64,000 nucleotides of DNA, taken from NCBI RefSeq assembly GCF_022163125.1, contig NZ_CP091881.1:2108001-2172000 (forward strand), read 5' to 3'. This DNA is from Paenibacillus sp. HWE-109 (GTDB lineage Bacteria > Bacillota > Bacilli > Paenibacillales > NBRC-103111). A model generated the notes under the pieces. That model saw only the letters and a program-made list of their open reading frames with translations, ran no database searches and had not been told where the DNA came from. The position numbers and the translations under genes are program-made. Positions 53,056-62,638 of the stretch are shown here, one piece after another (positions within the stretch are counted from its first letter, which is position 1; every line of letters begins with the position of its first letter).

Positions 53056-54015
53056 ATGGGCTTTCGTGTGCTTAAAACCGCCCTTGCGGTCGTCATTGCC
53101 ATGTATTTAGCGCATATACTAGGAATCAAAACACCTGCCGCAGCAGGTCTTCTTGCCATTCTTGGCATAGAAGTGACGAAGAAAAAAGGGATTCAAAGCG
53201 CACTTCATCGGATTGCAGCGTCCCTGCTTGCCCTGTTAATGGGTTGTTTGCTGTTTCGTATGATCGGTTTTCATGTATGGGTTGTCGGCATCTTCCTGCT
53301 CCTTGTTTTTCCGCTGCTGTATCGCTTGCGAATTACAGAAGGGGCTGTGACGGGAGCTGTCGTGATGCTGCATCTTTTTGCTTATGAAGATGCCAGTTGG
53401 GGAGCTGTTCTCAATGAAGTCATTCTCCTAGTGGTTGGATTAGGCACGGCGACACTTATCAATATTGCTTATATGCCTAAGGCAGATAAGGCGATTGTAG
53501 GGCATAAAGAGCAGATTGAAGTTTTATTTTCGGCTATTTTTGTCAATTTGGCCAAGCATCTGCGCGATAATACGGTAATTTGGGATGGGAAAGAGCTGCT
53601 GGAGGTTAGCGAAGAAATCGAGCAGGGGGCTGGGCTGGCGAAGCGCTCCATGGAAAATCGGCTTATTTTCGGAGGGGACCCTTATTGGCGTGTCTATTTC
53701 TTCATGCGGGGGGAGCAGCTGGAATCGATACATCGGATGATTGATCTAGTCGCTCAAGTGTACCAGACGCTGCCGCAAGGGGAGCTTGTCGCTGATATCC
53801 TTGAAGATATCAGTCACTCTGTCAAGCAAGATTACTATACAGGCGAATCGGAGAAAGACTTGCAAGAACTGGAGGCTCGTTACAAAAAAATGCCGCTGCC
53901 GGAGAGCCGCGAGGAATTTGAGGTGCGATCCGCGATATTTCAGCTAAACCGGGAACTCATGCACTATTTATCGATCGCCAAAAAGCAAAAAAAACAGCGT
54001 CCCGAGGCAGGTTGA
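53056..54015 (+). CDS. Aromatic acid exporter family protein (DUF939, YqjA-like)
   Basis: A 319-residue protein with an N-terminal membrane half of about four to five helices (LKTALAVVIAMYLAHILG, HRIAASLLALLMGCLLF, WVVGIFLLLVFPLLYRL, EVILLVVGLGTATLINIAY) and a C-terminal cytoplasmic helical half, as in the aromatic acid exporter/FusC-like family. AGAGGTGA lies before the ATG. It stands 69 bases behind the importer permease without a clear terminator, so it may belong to that transcript. Confidence 0.9.
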   Translation: MGFRVLKTALAVVIAMYLAHILGIKTPAAAGLLAILGIEVTKKKGIQSALHRIAASLLALLMGCLLFRMIGFHVWVVGIFLLLVFPLLYRLRITEGAVTGAVVMLHLFAYEDASWGAVLNEVILLVVGLGTATLINIAYMPKADKAIVGHKEQIEVLFSAIFVNLAKHLRDNTVIWDGKELLEVSEEIEQGAGLAKRSMENRLIFGGDPYWRVYFFMRGEQLESIHRMIDLVAQVYQTLPQGELVADILEDISHSVKQDYYTGESEKDLQELEARYKKMPLPESREEFEVRSAIFQLNRELMHYLSIAKKQKKQRPEAG

Positions 54016-54087
54016 CTCTGACAGATATCGGTATTTTTATTAAGTAAAAATAATATAAAATAATTGTCACTCTAGACTACTGTCCTG

Positions 54088-54095
54088 CATACACT
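54088..54095 (+). promoter_or_regulatory. Possible mother-cell sigma (SigE/SigK) -10 box of cotE
   Basis: CATACACT fits the SigE -10 consensus CATACA-T and nearly fits SigK (CATA-N3-TA). The -35 region is weak. Bacillus cotE is known to be read by SigE and SigK. Confidence 0.45.
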
Positions 54096-54129
54096 TGTAA
54101 TGAATGATTGTATGGAGGAGGTTGAAAGG

Positions 54130-54696
54130 ATGTCATTAGATAAAGATTTGCAATGCAGAGAGATCATTACAAAGGCTGTCTGCGGTAAAGGTCGCAAATT
54201 TTCACATGTAAGTCATACCGTGACTCCGCCCTTTTCTCCGACCAGTATATTGGGCGCTTGGATTATTAATAACCAATTCGAGGCGATCCAATCCGGAGAT
54301 GGCGTAGAGGTAGTTGGTACTTATGATATCAACATCTGGTATTCTTACGATCGCAACACCAAAACAGACGTAGCAAAAGAAACCATTTCGTATGTAGAAA
54401 TCGTTGGACTAAGCTATCTGGACAAAAAACATAAGCCGACTACTGCCGAAGTGTCTGCTGTCGCAACGCAAGAACCGAACTGTGTGGAAGCCAGTATCTC
54501 TTCAAGCGGCGACAGCGTTATTATTCGGGTAGAACGCGAATTCCAAGTCGAACTGATTGCCGAAACGAAAGTCTGTGTAGTCGTTTGCACCAACGGCTGC
54601 AATGACTTTGACGACAAGCATGTGGATTTCGATGATCACGGCGATGGAGATTTCGAGGATCTCGATGCCGACTTGCTCGAGGAAGATTTGGATTAA
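54130..54696 (+). CDS. cotE: Spore outer-coat morphogenetic protein CotE
   Basis: A 188-residue protein made in the mother cell that directs assembly of the outer spore coat. The start LQCREIITKAVCGKGRKFS and the central block VVGTYDINIWYSY are characteristic, and the C-terminus is strongly acidic (runs of Asp and Glu in the last 30 residues), as in Bacillus CotE. ATG 54130 is fixed by GGAGGAGG eight bases before it. Gene order cotE then mutS-mutL is conserved with Bacillus, apart from the gene inserted between. Confidence 0.95.
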   Translation: MSLDKDLQCREIITKAVCGKGRKFSHVSHTVTPPFSPTSILGAWIINNQFEAIQSGDGVEVVGTYDINIWYSYDRNTKTDVAKETISYVEIVGLSYLDKKHKPTTAEVSAVATQEPNCVEASISSSGDSVIIRVEREFQVELIAETKVCVVVCTNGCNDFDDKHVDFDDHGDGDFEDLDADLLEEDLD

Positions 54697-54736
54697 GAAT
54701 CTATACGCCAGTGTATGCTGGCGCGAGAGATTCGGC

Positions 54737-54759
54737 AGAGGGCATTTGCCCTCTTTTTT
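54737..54759 (+). terminator. Terminator of cotE
   Basis: AGAGGGCA pairs with TGCCCTCT, followed by TTTTT. A second small hairpin CGCCAG/CTGGCG stands before it at about 54706-54723. Confidence 0.88.
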
Positions 54760-54836
54760 GTTTTTTGGCGATAATTGGGCATTAGGCCATTCTGCGATTC
54801 GGGGATTGCCATAGTGTGAGGATAAGGGGCTTGGAT

Positions 54837-56270
54837 ATGGAAACATTTCTGCTGCATGCACAGGAACCAGATGCATTGGAGTTAGCCGGTCTTGCGCGGA
54901 TTCCCAGTGGATCCCAATTGCCTCAGGACTGGCGCGGCAAGGTTATCATTCATTGGGGAGCGGCGCATGATGAATGGCCGCTCAAGCAAGCGCTTCAGCC
55001 CATTAAAGCGATTATTAGAGCCCAAAAGCGCTCCAAACGCGAAGAAATGCTGCATTTGCATGGGATCAAGACCATGGTTTCACATAAAGAGGACAACGTC
55101 GCTTTTGCTCATAAATATAAAGTTGCTGTCTTTCACTTGCAGACATTAGTCGTTTATGAAAAGAATGAAACCTTGTTGCTTACGGAGAAAACGCTGTTTG
55201 AGCAAAGAAAATCAAACGCTCACCCAGCATACATAGAAGTGTCTCCGGCTAGAGCGAGTTTTCATGTTCGCAGAGCTAGCCGGGAGGCAGTCAAATCAAT
55301 CTACGCGCTAGGCTTGGATTATGGGCTTGTGACTATCGGCGTGCTGCGCAGCGGGCATACCCTTGTGCTGGACGTGGATCCGGTGCCCAAGCTTAATGAA
55401 CGCTTGGCGCAGCTGTTTGCGCAGGCGCTCGATCGCTACGAGCTCGGCCTGGCGAAGGAACTGCGCCGGAAGGAACGCGTGATGCTCGGCAGCGACCCTG
55501 AGTTCCTGCTGCTCAGCCCGCAGGGCAAGGTGGTTTTCGCCGACAAATTCCTGACGCGGGAAGGCGAAGTGGGCTGCGATGCGATCGTGCTCAGCGGGCA
55601 TCGTCTGATCCTCCCGCTGGCCGAGCTGCGCCCGCAGCCGAGCACGGACCCGCGTGAGCTCGCGAGAAATCTGCAGGCAACGATGAAGCTCGCGACGCAG
55701 GCGATCCCCGACGAGAGCCTGGCGTGGCTCTCGGGCGGCATGCCGGTTGGCGGCTATCCCCTCGGCGGACACATCCACTTCAGCCGCTGTTGGCTGAATG
55801 GGCATTTGCTGCGGGCGCTCGATAATTACCTCGCGCTGCCTTTGATCTTGATCGAGGGGGATACGACACGTGCGCGCCGTCCCCGGTATGGCTTCCTGGG
55901 CGACTTTCGCAAGAAGTCGCATGGAGGCTTCGAATACCGCACACTGCCAAGCTGGATGCAGTCGCCGCTGATCACGCGAGGCATCTTTGCGCTAGCTTCG
56001 CTGATCGCGGACAATTACTGGCTGCTGCCGCGGCAGCCTTTGCAGGACCCTGATATGCAAGCCGCTTATTATGGCGGCGATAAGCAGAGAATCCTGAGTG
56101 CGGTGACGAAGCTGTGGCAGGATCTTGAGCAGTTGAAAGGGTATGAAGTCCTTTCGGCAGATTTGGATCGCCTTAAGACGAGAATCATGTCCTTGGTGCC
56201 ATGGGATGAAAAGGCCGATATTCGCAAGGCATGGAAAATTGCGCCGTATCACCCTGAAAGAAGCTTTTGA
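54837..56270 (+). CDS. Putative amidoligase (COOH-NH2 ligase type 2 family)
   Basis: A 477-residue protein. The second half carries the predicted glutamine-synthetase-like amidoligase core of the phage phiEco32-type COOH-NH2 ligase family: LGSDPEFLLLSPQGKVVFADKF, the LAELRPQPSTDP segment, GGHIHFSR and FEYRTLPSWM, with acidic and His residues suited to ATP-metal binding. The first 190 residues are a separate domain I cannot name. No signal peptide. ATG 54837 follows AAGGGGC by eight bases. The gene is inserted between cotE and mutS and its centre is GC-rich compared with both. An isopeptide bond on a spore-surface or wall peptide is a possible reaction, from context only. Confidence 0.82.
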   Translation: METFLLHAQEPDALELAGLARIPSGSQLPQDWRGKVIIHWGAAHDEWPLKQALQPIKAIIRAQKRSKREEMLHLHGIKTMVSHKEDNVAFAHKYKVAVFHLQTLVVYEKNETLLLTEKTLFEQRKSNAHPAYIEVSPARASFHVRRASREAVKSIYALGLDYGLVTIGVLRSGHTLVLDVDPVPKLNERLAQLFAQALDRYELGLAKELRRKERVMLGSDPEFLLLSPQGKVVFADKFLTREGEVGCDAIVLSGHRLILPLAELRPQPSTDPRELARNLQATMKLATQAIPDESLAWLSGGMPVGGYPLGGHIHFSRCWLNGHLLRALDNYLALPLILIEGDTTRARRPRYGFLGDFRKKSHGGFEYRTLPSWMQSPLITRGIFALASLIADNYWLLPRQPLQDPDMQAAYYGGDKQRILSAVTKLWQDLEQLKGYEVLSADLDRLKTRIMSLVPWDEKADIRKAWKIAPYHPERSF

Positions 56271-56281
56271 AGAACAAATCA

Positions 56282-56290
56282 TGTTATAAT
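56282..56290 (+). promoter_or_regulatory. Extended -10 promoter of mutS
   Basis: TGTTATAAT combines the extended TGn with a perfect TATAAT, so the poor -35 region is not a problem. The expected start near 56297 gives a leader of about 185 bases. Confidence 0.6.
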
Positions 56291-56303
56291 AATTTATCCA
56301 GTC

Positions 56304-56339
56304 TATAGAGGCTCTTAGGTTGATTTAAGAGTCTCTATG
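56304..56339 (+). other. Hairpin in the mutS leader
   Basis: TATAGAG-G-CTCTTA pairs with TAAGAG-T-CTCTATG around a seven-base loop. There is no T run, so it is not an ordinary terminator. It would be at the 5' end of the mutS mRNA. Confidence 0.55.
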
Positions 56340-56482
56340 ACTTCCTGCATGGTTAACATACTTAGCGTCCTAGGCGAACAATTCGGTGCCTTTGACCTGT
56401 TTTATTGCAAACATATGAAAACAGCAACATAATAGTTTCATAGATTTACCATGAATTCACTGATTGGTTGGAGGAACGCAAG

Positions 56483-59110
56483 GTGGCCCAATATACGCCG
56501 ATGATTCAGCAATACTTGGCCGTGAAGGCGCAAGTCCCGGATGCATTTCTGTTTTTTCGCCTGGGAGATTTCTACGAAATGTTTTTTGATGATGCGATCA
56601 ATGCTTCACGCGAGCTTGAGATTACCTTAACTGGCAGAGAAGGCGGCGCTGATGAGAAAATACCGATGTGCGGTGTTCCTCATCATGCAGCCGAGAATTA
56701 TATGTCCCGGCTTATCGAGAAAGGCTACAAGGTCGCGATCTGCGAGCAAGTCGAAGACCCGGCCGAAGCCAAGGGCGTTGTGCGCCGTGAAATTGTGCGT
56801 ATCGTGACGCCAGGAACGGTTATGGACAGCAAGCTGCTGGGAGAATCGAGCAACAATTATATCGTTTCTTTGGTCAGTCGTGAGGATGGTTATGCTTTTA
56901 CAGCTTGTGATATTTCAACGGGTGAGCTGTATACAACTTTGCTGGCGAATTCCTGGGAACTTGTTGTCGATGAGTTGAATGTGTACAACCCTTCGGAAAT
57001 CATTACGAGTCAGGGGTTGTTGACAACCATTCGCGAAACGGGAGTTACTTGGGGACGCAACACGGTTTTGACGGAATGGACGCTGGTGGACGAAAAGCTG
57101 CTCGATGAGCACTTTGCAGACGATCCCGCTTTGACTTCCTTGTCTGCCTTGAACCGTCAGGGCGTAGCAGCGCTTCTTGCTTATTTGAAAGAAACACAGA
57201 AACGCGCGTTGACCCATGTCAAGCACATTCGTTTATATGAACCCGATCAATTCATGACGATGGACCCTTTTACAAGACGTAATCTGGAACTCGTAGAAAC
57301 CGTTCGGGAACGCGCCAAGAAAGGTTCTCTCTTATGGTTGCTGGACAAAACGGTTACTGCGATGGGAGCCCGGATGCTGCGCCGCTGGATTGAGAAGCCC
57401 TTGATGAGTGTTTCACGTATCGAAGAACGCTTGGAAGCTGTCAATTTGCTCTATAATCAGCTCATCGTGCGCGACGATGTAAAACAAGCTTTGAAAGAAG
57501 TTTACGATTTGGAACGCCTGGTTGCTCGTATTTCGTATGGGAATGCGAATGCCCGCGATATGATAGCTTTGAAGCATTCCTTGCAGCAAGTTCCGCTGCT
57601 GCAGCAGGTATGCACGAATTCTGGCTCAGAGACACTGCGTAAGCTCGTTGACCAAATGGACAACTGTGAGGATGTTATGTCCTGGATTGCGAATGCGATT
57701 GAAGATGAGCCGCCGGTTTCGATTCGGGATGGCGGGATGATCCGTGAAGGCTATCAGCCGTATCTGGATCAATTGCGTGAAGCGAGCAAAAACGGCAAGC
57801 AATGGATTGCCGAGCTGGAGCGCCAGGAGCGTGAAGCAACGGGGATTAAGTCACTCAAAATCGGCTACAACAAGGTGTTCGGCTATTTCATCGAAGTGAC
57901 CAAGGCGAACATGTCAGCGCTGCAGGAAGGCCGTTATGAGCGCAAGCAAACGTTGGCCAACGCCGAGCGCTACGTAACGCCGGAACTCAAGGAGAAAGAA
58001 GCGCTGATTCTGGAAGCGCAGGACAAAATGGTCGATCTGGAGTATGAGCTGTTCACAGAGCTGCGCGACCGGATTTCACAGCATATCTCCAGATTGCAGA
58101 AGCTGGCGGAAGTTATTGCGACCGCTGATGTGTATCAATCGCTGGCCGCGGTCAGCGCCGCGCAGCACTTCCGCAAGCCGGAGATCGGCGAAGGCTTCGA
58201 TCTCCAGATCGAAGAAGGCCGCCATCCAGTCGTGGAGGCGGTTATCCAAGACGGCTCGTTCATCGCGAACGATACGCGCCTTGAGCAAGAGCAGGGCCGC
58301 ATTCTGCTGATTACCGGTCCGAATATGGCCGGCAAAAGCACGTATATGCGGCAGGTTGCCGTGATCTGCCTGCTCGCGCAGATTGGCTGTTTCGTGCCTG
58401 CCCGATCCGCGCGCATTCCGGTTACCGACCGCATTTTCACGCGGATCGGAGCGGCGGATGACCTAATCGGCGGCCAAAGCACCTTCATGGTCGAGATGAT
58501 GGACATTCAGGTGATGACCGAGAAGGCGACGAGCAAGAGTCTCGTCATCATCGATGAGTTGGGCCGCGGGACATCGACCGGCGAAGGCATGGCGATCGCG
58601 CAGGCGGTTATTGAGTTCCTGCACGACCGCATTGGCTGCAAGACGCTTGTATCTACGCATTTCCACGAGCTTGCCCACTTGGAAGAGAGTTTGTCGCATC
58701 TGCGGAACCACTGCATGGCGGTCAAAGAAAGCGGCCGGCAGGTGACGTTCCTGCGCAAGCTCATTCCCGGGGCAGCCAGTACAAGTTACGGCATCTACTG
58801 TGCCGAAATCGCCGGGCTGCCCGATGCGATCATTCAGCGCTCCTACGAGCTGCTGAACGGGTTTGAAGAGCGGGCGGCGGGCGCAGCCCAGATCGCGGCG
58901 ACGACAGCGGCTGCCTTCCCCGTGAAGGCAGCCCCGATCCAGCAATTGTCACTCTTCGAGGAAGAGCATGCAGCAAGCTCTGCCGTCAAGAAGAAGCCGG
59001 ACGGCAAATCTCAGCTGGTGATCGACCAGCTGAAGGGGATCGATTTAATTAATATGACGCCGCTGCAGGCGCTTAATTTAGTTTATGAGTGGAAACAAAA
59101 GCTGCAATAA
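56483..59110 (+). CDS. mutS: DNA mismatch repair protein MutS
   Basis: The mismatch-recognition ATPase, 875 residues, normal for the family. The N-terminal domain carries the F-x-E mismatch wedge (FFRLGDFYEMFFDDA). Core, lever and clamp domains follow; the ATPase has Walker A GPNMAGKST, Walker B LVIIDELGRGTS, and the STHFHELAHLE segment. The C-terminus contains a QLSLFEEE beta-clamp binding motif. GTG 56483 is chosen because GGAGG lies eight bases before it, giving the standard start MAQYTPMIQQYL. The in-frame TTG at 56468 overlaps that site. Confidence 0.97.
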   Translation: MAQYTPMIQQYLAVKAQVPDAFLFFRLGDFYEMFFDDAINASRELEITLTGREGGADEKIPMCGVPHHAAENYMSRLIEKGYKVAICEQVEDPAEAKGVVRREIVRIVTPGTVMDSKLLGESSNNYIVSLVSREDGYAFTACDISTGELYTTLLANSWELVVDELNVYNPSEIITSQGLLTTIRETGVTWGRNTVLTEWTLVDEKLLDEHFADDPALTSLSALNRQGVAALLAYLKETQKRALTHVKHIRLYEPDQFMTMDPFTRRNLELVETVRERAKKGSLLWLLDKTVTAMGARMLRRWIEKPLMSVSRIEERLEAVNLLYNQLIVRDDVKQALKEVYDLERLVARISYGNANARDMIALKHSLQQVPLLQQVCTNSGSETLRKLVDQMDNCEDVMSWIANAIEDEPPVSIRDGGMIREGYQPYLDQLREASKNGKQWIAELERQEREATGIKSLKIGYNKVFGYFIEVTKANMSALQEGRYERKQTLANAERYVTPELKEKEALILEAQDKMVDLEYELFTELRDRISQHISRLQKLAEVIATADVYQSLAAVSAAQHFRKPEIGEGFDLQIEEGRHPVVEAVIQDGSFIANDTRLEQEQGRILLITGPNMAGKSTYMRQVAVICLLAQIGCFVPARSARIPVTDRIFTRIGAADDLIGGQSTFMVEMMDIQVMTEKATSKSLVIIDELGRGTSTGEGMAIAQAVIEFLHDRIGCKTLVSTHFHELAHLEESLSHLRNHCMAVKESGRQVTFLRKLIPGAASTSYGIYCAEIAGLPDAIIQRSYELLNGFEERAAGAAQIAATTAAAFPVKAAPIQQLSLFEEEHAASSAVKKKPDGKSQLVIDQLKGIDLINMTPLQALNLVYEWKQKLQ

Positions 59111-59149
59111 TGCCATTATTCATTTGATAATCCAAGGAGAGAGCCGCAT

Positions 59150-60586
59150 ATGAACAAACAGCCAAGAATGAAAACGATGAAAGTATCCTTAGCGTTAGCG
59201 TCGGCTCTAATGACGGTACTGCCTGTCAGTGCCATCGCACAAGAAGATTTGCAAACGCAGCAAGTGCGGGAAATTATCGGCAAACTGCATGTCAGTGGCG
59301 TGACAGAAGAAGCGCTGGCGAACCAAAGCATCAAGCAAATGATCGAAGGATTGAAAGATCCGTACACCGTCTTTTTTAGCCAAGAAGAGTATGGTCAATT
59401 CTCCAGTTCCTTGGAAAATAACTATGTCGGGATGGGCGCTCGCATCGGGATCGATGATCAGGGTGTCTATTTATCGGAAATTTTTGCCGGCTCGCCGGCC
59501 GAAATCGCTGGTTTGAAGCGTGATGATTATGTGCGTGCTGTTGATGGCGTCACAGCCTCCAAAACGTCGATAGATGAAGTGCGGAACAAGATTGTCGGCG
59601 TGGAAGGTTCCAAAGTGAAAGTAACCGTTGAACGGGCTGGTAAAGAACTGACCGTAGAATTAACGCGCAAAGGGGTTAATGTCCCTGAGGTGTATAGTAA
59701 AGCTTTGACCGATGGGGTTGGATACATTCAAATTACGGATTTCTCCAGTGATGCGGACGAGGATTTTGACAAGCAACTCCAGGATCTTCAGGCCAAAGGC
59801 TTGAAATCATTAATTCTCGACGTTCGCAACAACCCAGGCGGATTGGTCGATACGGCGCAGAACATTGCTAAGCATTTTGTCAAAGAAGGCGTTTTGATTC
59901 ATACGAGAGATCGCAATGGTGTAGATGATCCTGTCACCATCACGGGTGGATCAGAGTTGAATATACCGGTGTATGTCTTGGCGAATGAGAACAGTGCAAG
60001 CGCATCTGAGGTACTGTCGGGAGCCTTGCAGGATTACAAAGTAGCGAAAGTTATTGGGATGCAAACGTATGGCAAAGGAAGCGTCCAGCAACTTTTCCAA
60101 TTGGACAACAAAAGTGCTTTGAAGGTAACGATTGAAGAGTACCTGACACCGAACAAGCGCAAAGTGAACAAAGTGGGGATTACCCCGGATATCAAAGTAG
60201 ATGGATCTGCCGCTCAATTGATTACGGCGTTGCAAGTCGCTGGCATTTCAGATATTAATGTGGAAATCACGAAACATACGGTGACCTATAATGGCAAGGA
60301 GCTGGCAACCGGATTTGGCACTTTCCATGAAAAAGGCAAATTGTTTGCTAATACCCGTGGGCTTGCCGCACTCGTCGGAGCCACCATCACTTGGAATGAA
60401 GCGAATCATACGGTTGATATTGCCGACAGCAAAGGCACGCATGCGATTCCGGTTGAAGAGGATAAATTGATTATTGAGAATGGGATTAGTTACATCAATG
60501 TGGATCTATTTGACGATTATTTTCCACAATTGAAAGTGAATGACCAAGGAGAGAATGTTTCCATTCGCGCTGTAAAGGGGAACTAG
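59150..60586 (+). CDS. Secreted S41 (C-terminal processing) peptidase with PDZ domain
   Basis: A 478-residue exported serine protease. Signal peptide 1-26 (VSAIA). A PDZ domain at about 85-170 (GVYLSEIFAGSPAEIAGLKRDDYVRAVDGV) is followed by the S41 catalytic domain, with nucleophile Ser in NENSASASEVLSGAL and Lys in MQTYGKGSVQQLF. The last 110 residues look like a copper amine oxidase N-terminal-like domain (TVTYNGKELATGFGTF, then GATITWNEANHTVDI), a module common in Paenibacillus surface proteins. GGAGAG before the ATG. It lies between mutS and mutL, with 39 bases to mutS and only five to mutL, an insertion compared with Bacillus. Confidence 0.92.
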   Translation: MNKQPRMKTMKVSLALASALMTVLPVSAIAQEDLQTQQVREIIGKLHVSGVTEEALANQSIKQMIEGLKDPYTVFFSQEEYGQFSSSLENNYVGMGARIGIDDQGVYLSEIFAGSPAEIAGLKRDDYVRAVDGVTASKTSIDEVRNKIVGVEGSKVKVTVERAGKELTVELTRKGVNVPEVYSKALTDGVGYIQITDFSSDADEDFDKQLQDLQAKGLKSLILDVRNNPGGLVDTAQNIAKHFVKEGVLIHTRDRNGVDDPVTITGGSELNIPVYVLANENSASASEVLSGALQDYKVAKVIGMQTYGKGSVQQLFQLDNKSALKVTIEEYLTPNKRKVNKVGITPDIKVDGSAAQLITALQVAGISDINVEITKHTVTYNGKELATGFGTFHEKGKLFANTRGLAALVGATITWNEANHTVDIADSKGTHAIPVEEDKLIIENGISYINVDLFDDYFPQLKVNDQGENVSIRAVKGN

Positions 60587-60591
60587 GAAAT

Positions 60592-62634
60592 ATGGGTAAA
60601 ATTCAGCTTTTAAGTGAACATATCGCCAACCAGATTGCCGCAGGGGAAGTGGTGGAACGCCCATCCTCTGTGGTCAAGGAGTTGGTTGAGAACTCGGTCG
60701 ATGCCGCCAGCACGCGGATTGACGTGACGATTGAAGAGGGCGGTCTGCAATTAATCCGTGTGGCGGATAATGGTTCCGGAATGGCCTTGGAAGATTGTGA
60801 ATTAGCCTTTCAACGCCATGCGACAAGCAAAATTGCCACGAGCAAAGATTTGTTCTCTATTCGCACGCTAGGCTTTCGGGGGGAGGCGCTGCCCAGTATT
60901 GCCTCTGTATCAAGACTCGAATGTGTCACAAGTTCAACGAACGATGGATTGGGCCGGAAAATTGTCATCGAAGGCGGCACGATTCGAAGCGTGGAAGAAA
61001 CGGCCGCATCCCGTGGGACGGAAGTCACAGTACGGGATTTATTTTACAACACGCCAGCTCGGTTGAAATATATGAAAACGATTCAGACAGAGCTCGGGCA
61101 TATCTCTGATTATTTGTACCGCTTGGCGCTTGCGCACCCCGGTGTTGCTTTCACCTTGAAGCATAATGGCAACACACTGCTCCAAACACTTGGCAATGGG
61201 GATTTGCTGCAAGTCATTGCCGGCATTTATGGCACAGCCATCGGCAAGCAAATGCTGCCCATCCAAGTGGACAGCTTGGATTACACCATCACGGGCTTCG
61301 TCGCGAAGCCTGAGATGACGCGCGCGAACCGCGGCGGTATCTCGACCATTGTGAATGGTCGCTATGTGCGCAATTTCGCGCTGAATCAAGCGCTGCTGCA
61401 GGGGTACCATACCCTGCTGCCGATCAACCGCTTTCCCGTTGCGGTGCTGCAAATCGGGATGGACCCGTCCTTGGTGGATGTGAACGTACATCCTTCCAAG
61501 CTGGAGGTCCGCTTCAGCAAGGAAGCGGAATTGACGGCGCTTATCGAAGCGGAAGTGAAGCGCTTGTTTGGTCGGCAGGTCTTGATTCCGCAAGGCGTCA
61601 AGCCAGCCGCTCCCAAAGGGGCTTACGTTCAGGAGCAGCTGGATCTGTCGCGGACGTTGGAACCGGAAGCGGCTCCCAACCCGCTGTCAACGACGACAAC
61701 GCAGAGCACCGCTCCTGTTTCGTTGCCGAGTCAACGAGAGGCAAGCGGTATCGGAGAGCCCGTATCGTCGCCGCAGATCAAAGAAATGGTTGCGCCATAT
61801 CGGCCAGAACCGCTTAAATCGCGTGAGACGGTTGCCTGGACGCCTCCTGTCCAGACACCGAGTAGTACGCCAAGTACGCCAAACTCAAGCAATGCGAACA
61901 CATATCGAGCAGCTTCTGCATCGACACCTTCCTACTCGCCTCCTGTCAGCAATCCAAGAAGCACATCCATTCAGCAGCAGCGGCGTACGAATGAAGCTTT
62001 TATGGACTTGCTGCCCAAGATGGAGGACAGCGAGGCACCCAAGCTGCCGGCATTTCCGCGATTGGACCCGATCGGCCAAATGCACGGCACCTATCTGGTC
62101 GCGCAGAACGAAGACGGCTTGTTCTTGATTGACCAGCATGCAGCCCATGAGCGTATTAACTATGAATATTACTATGAGCGTTTTGGCAATCCTGCTGAGG
62201 CAAGCCAAGAATTGCTCGTTCCGATAACGTTGGAGTTTACGCCAGCGGAGGCAGGCTTGATTGCGGATAAACTGCCCCTTTTTGAACAGGCTGGCGTGTA
62301 TATGGAAGCTTTCGGCGGCAATACTTTTCTGGTGCGCGCTCATCCCCATTGGTTCCCGTCCGGTGAAGAGAAAGGGATTGTGGAAGAAATGTGCGAATGG
62401 GTGCTCAGCGAGAAGAAGGCTGTTGACATTGCCAAGCTGCGGGAGAAGGCGGCCATTATGTGTTCCTGCAAAGCCTCAATCAAAGCCAATCAAGGACTTA
62501 GCGTACTTGAGATGGAAACGTTGATTGATCGTCTTGCCAGCTGCCGTAATCCTTATACATGCCCGCATGGACGGCCCATTGTTGTCAGTTTTACAACTTA
62601 TGAACTGGAAAAAATGTTTAAGCGAGTGATGTGA
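60592..62634 (+). CDS. mutL: DNA mismatch repair protein MutL (endonuclease type)
   Basis: A 680-residue mismatch-repair protein. The N-terminal GHKL ATPase has ERPSSVVKELVENSVDA, DNGSGM and GFRGEALPSI. A Pro/Ser/Thr-rich linker covers about residues 350-470. The C-terminal domain retains the nicking endonuclease motifs DQHAAHERINYE, CSCKASIKANQ and CPHGRP, as in Bacillus MutL and unlike the E. coli protein. It starts five bases after the S41 peptidase gene with AACTAGGAAAT, a modest ribosome binding site, so translation may be coupled. Confidence 0.97.
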   Translation: MGKIQLLSEHIANQIAAGEVVERPSSVVKELVENSVDAASTRIDVTIEEGGLQLIRVADNGSGMALEDCELAFQRHATSKIATSKDLFSIRTLGFRGEALPSIASVSRLECVTSSTNDGLGRKIVIEGGTIRSVEETAASRGTEVTVRDLFYNTPARLKYMKTIQTELGHISDYLYRLALAHPGVAFTLKHNGNTLLQTLGNGDLLQVIAGIYGTAIGKQMLPIQVDSLDYTITGFVAKPEMTRANRGGISTIVNGRYVRNFALNQALLQGYHTLLPINRFPVAVLQIGMDPSLVDVNVHPSKLEVRFSKEAELTALIEAEVKRLFGRQVLIPQGVKPAAPKGAYVQEQLDLSRTLEPEAAPNPLSTTTTQSTAPVSLPSQREASGIGEPVSSPQIKEMVAPYRPEPLKSRETVAWTPPVQTPSSTPSTPNSSNANTYRAASASTPSYSPPVSNPRSTSIQQQRRTNEAFMDLLPKMEDSEAPKLPAFPRLDPIGQMHGTYLVAQNEDGLFLIDQHAAHERINYEYYYERFGNPAEASQELLVPITLEFTPAEAGLIADKLPLFEQAGVYMEAFGGNTFLVRAHPHWFPSGEEKGIVEEMCEWVLSEKKAVDIAKLREKAAIMCSCKASIKANQGLSVLEMETLIDRLASCRNPYTCPHGRPIVVSFTTYELEKMFKRVM

Positions 62635-62638
62635 AAAT

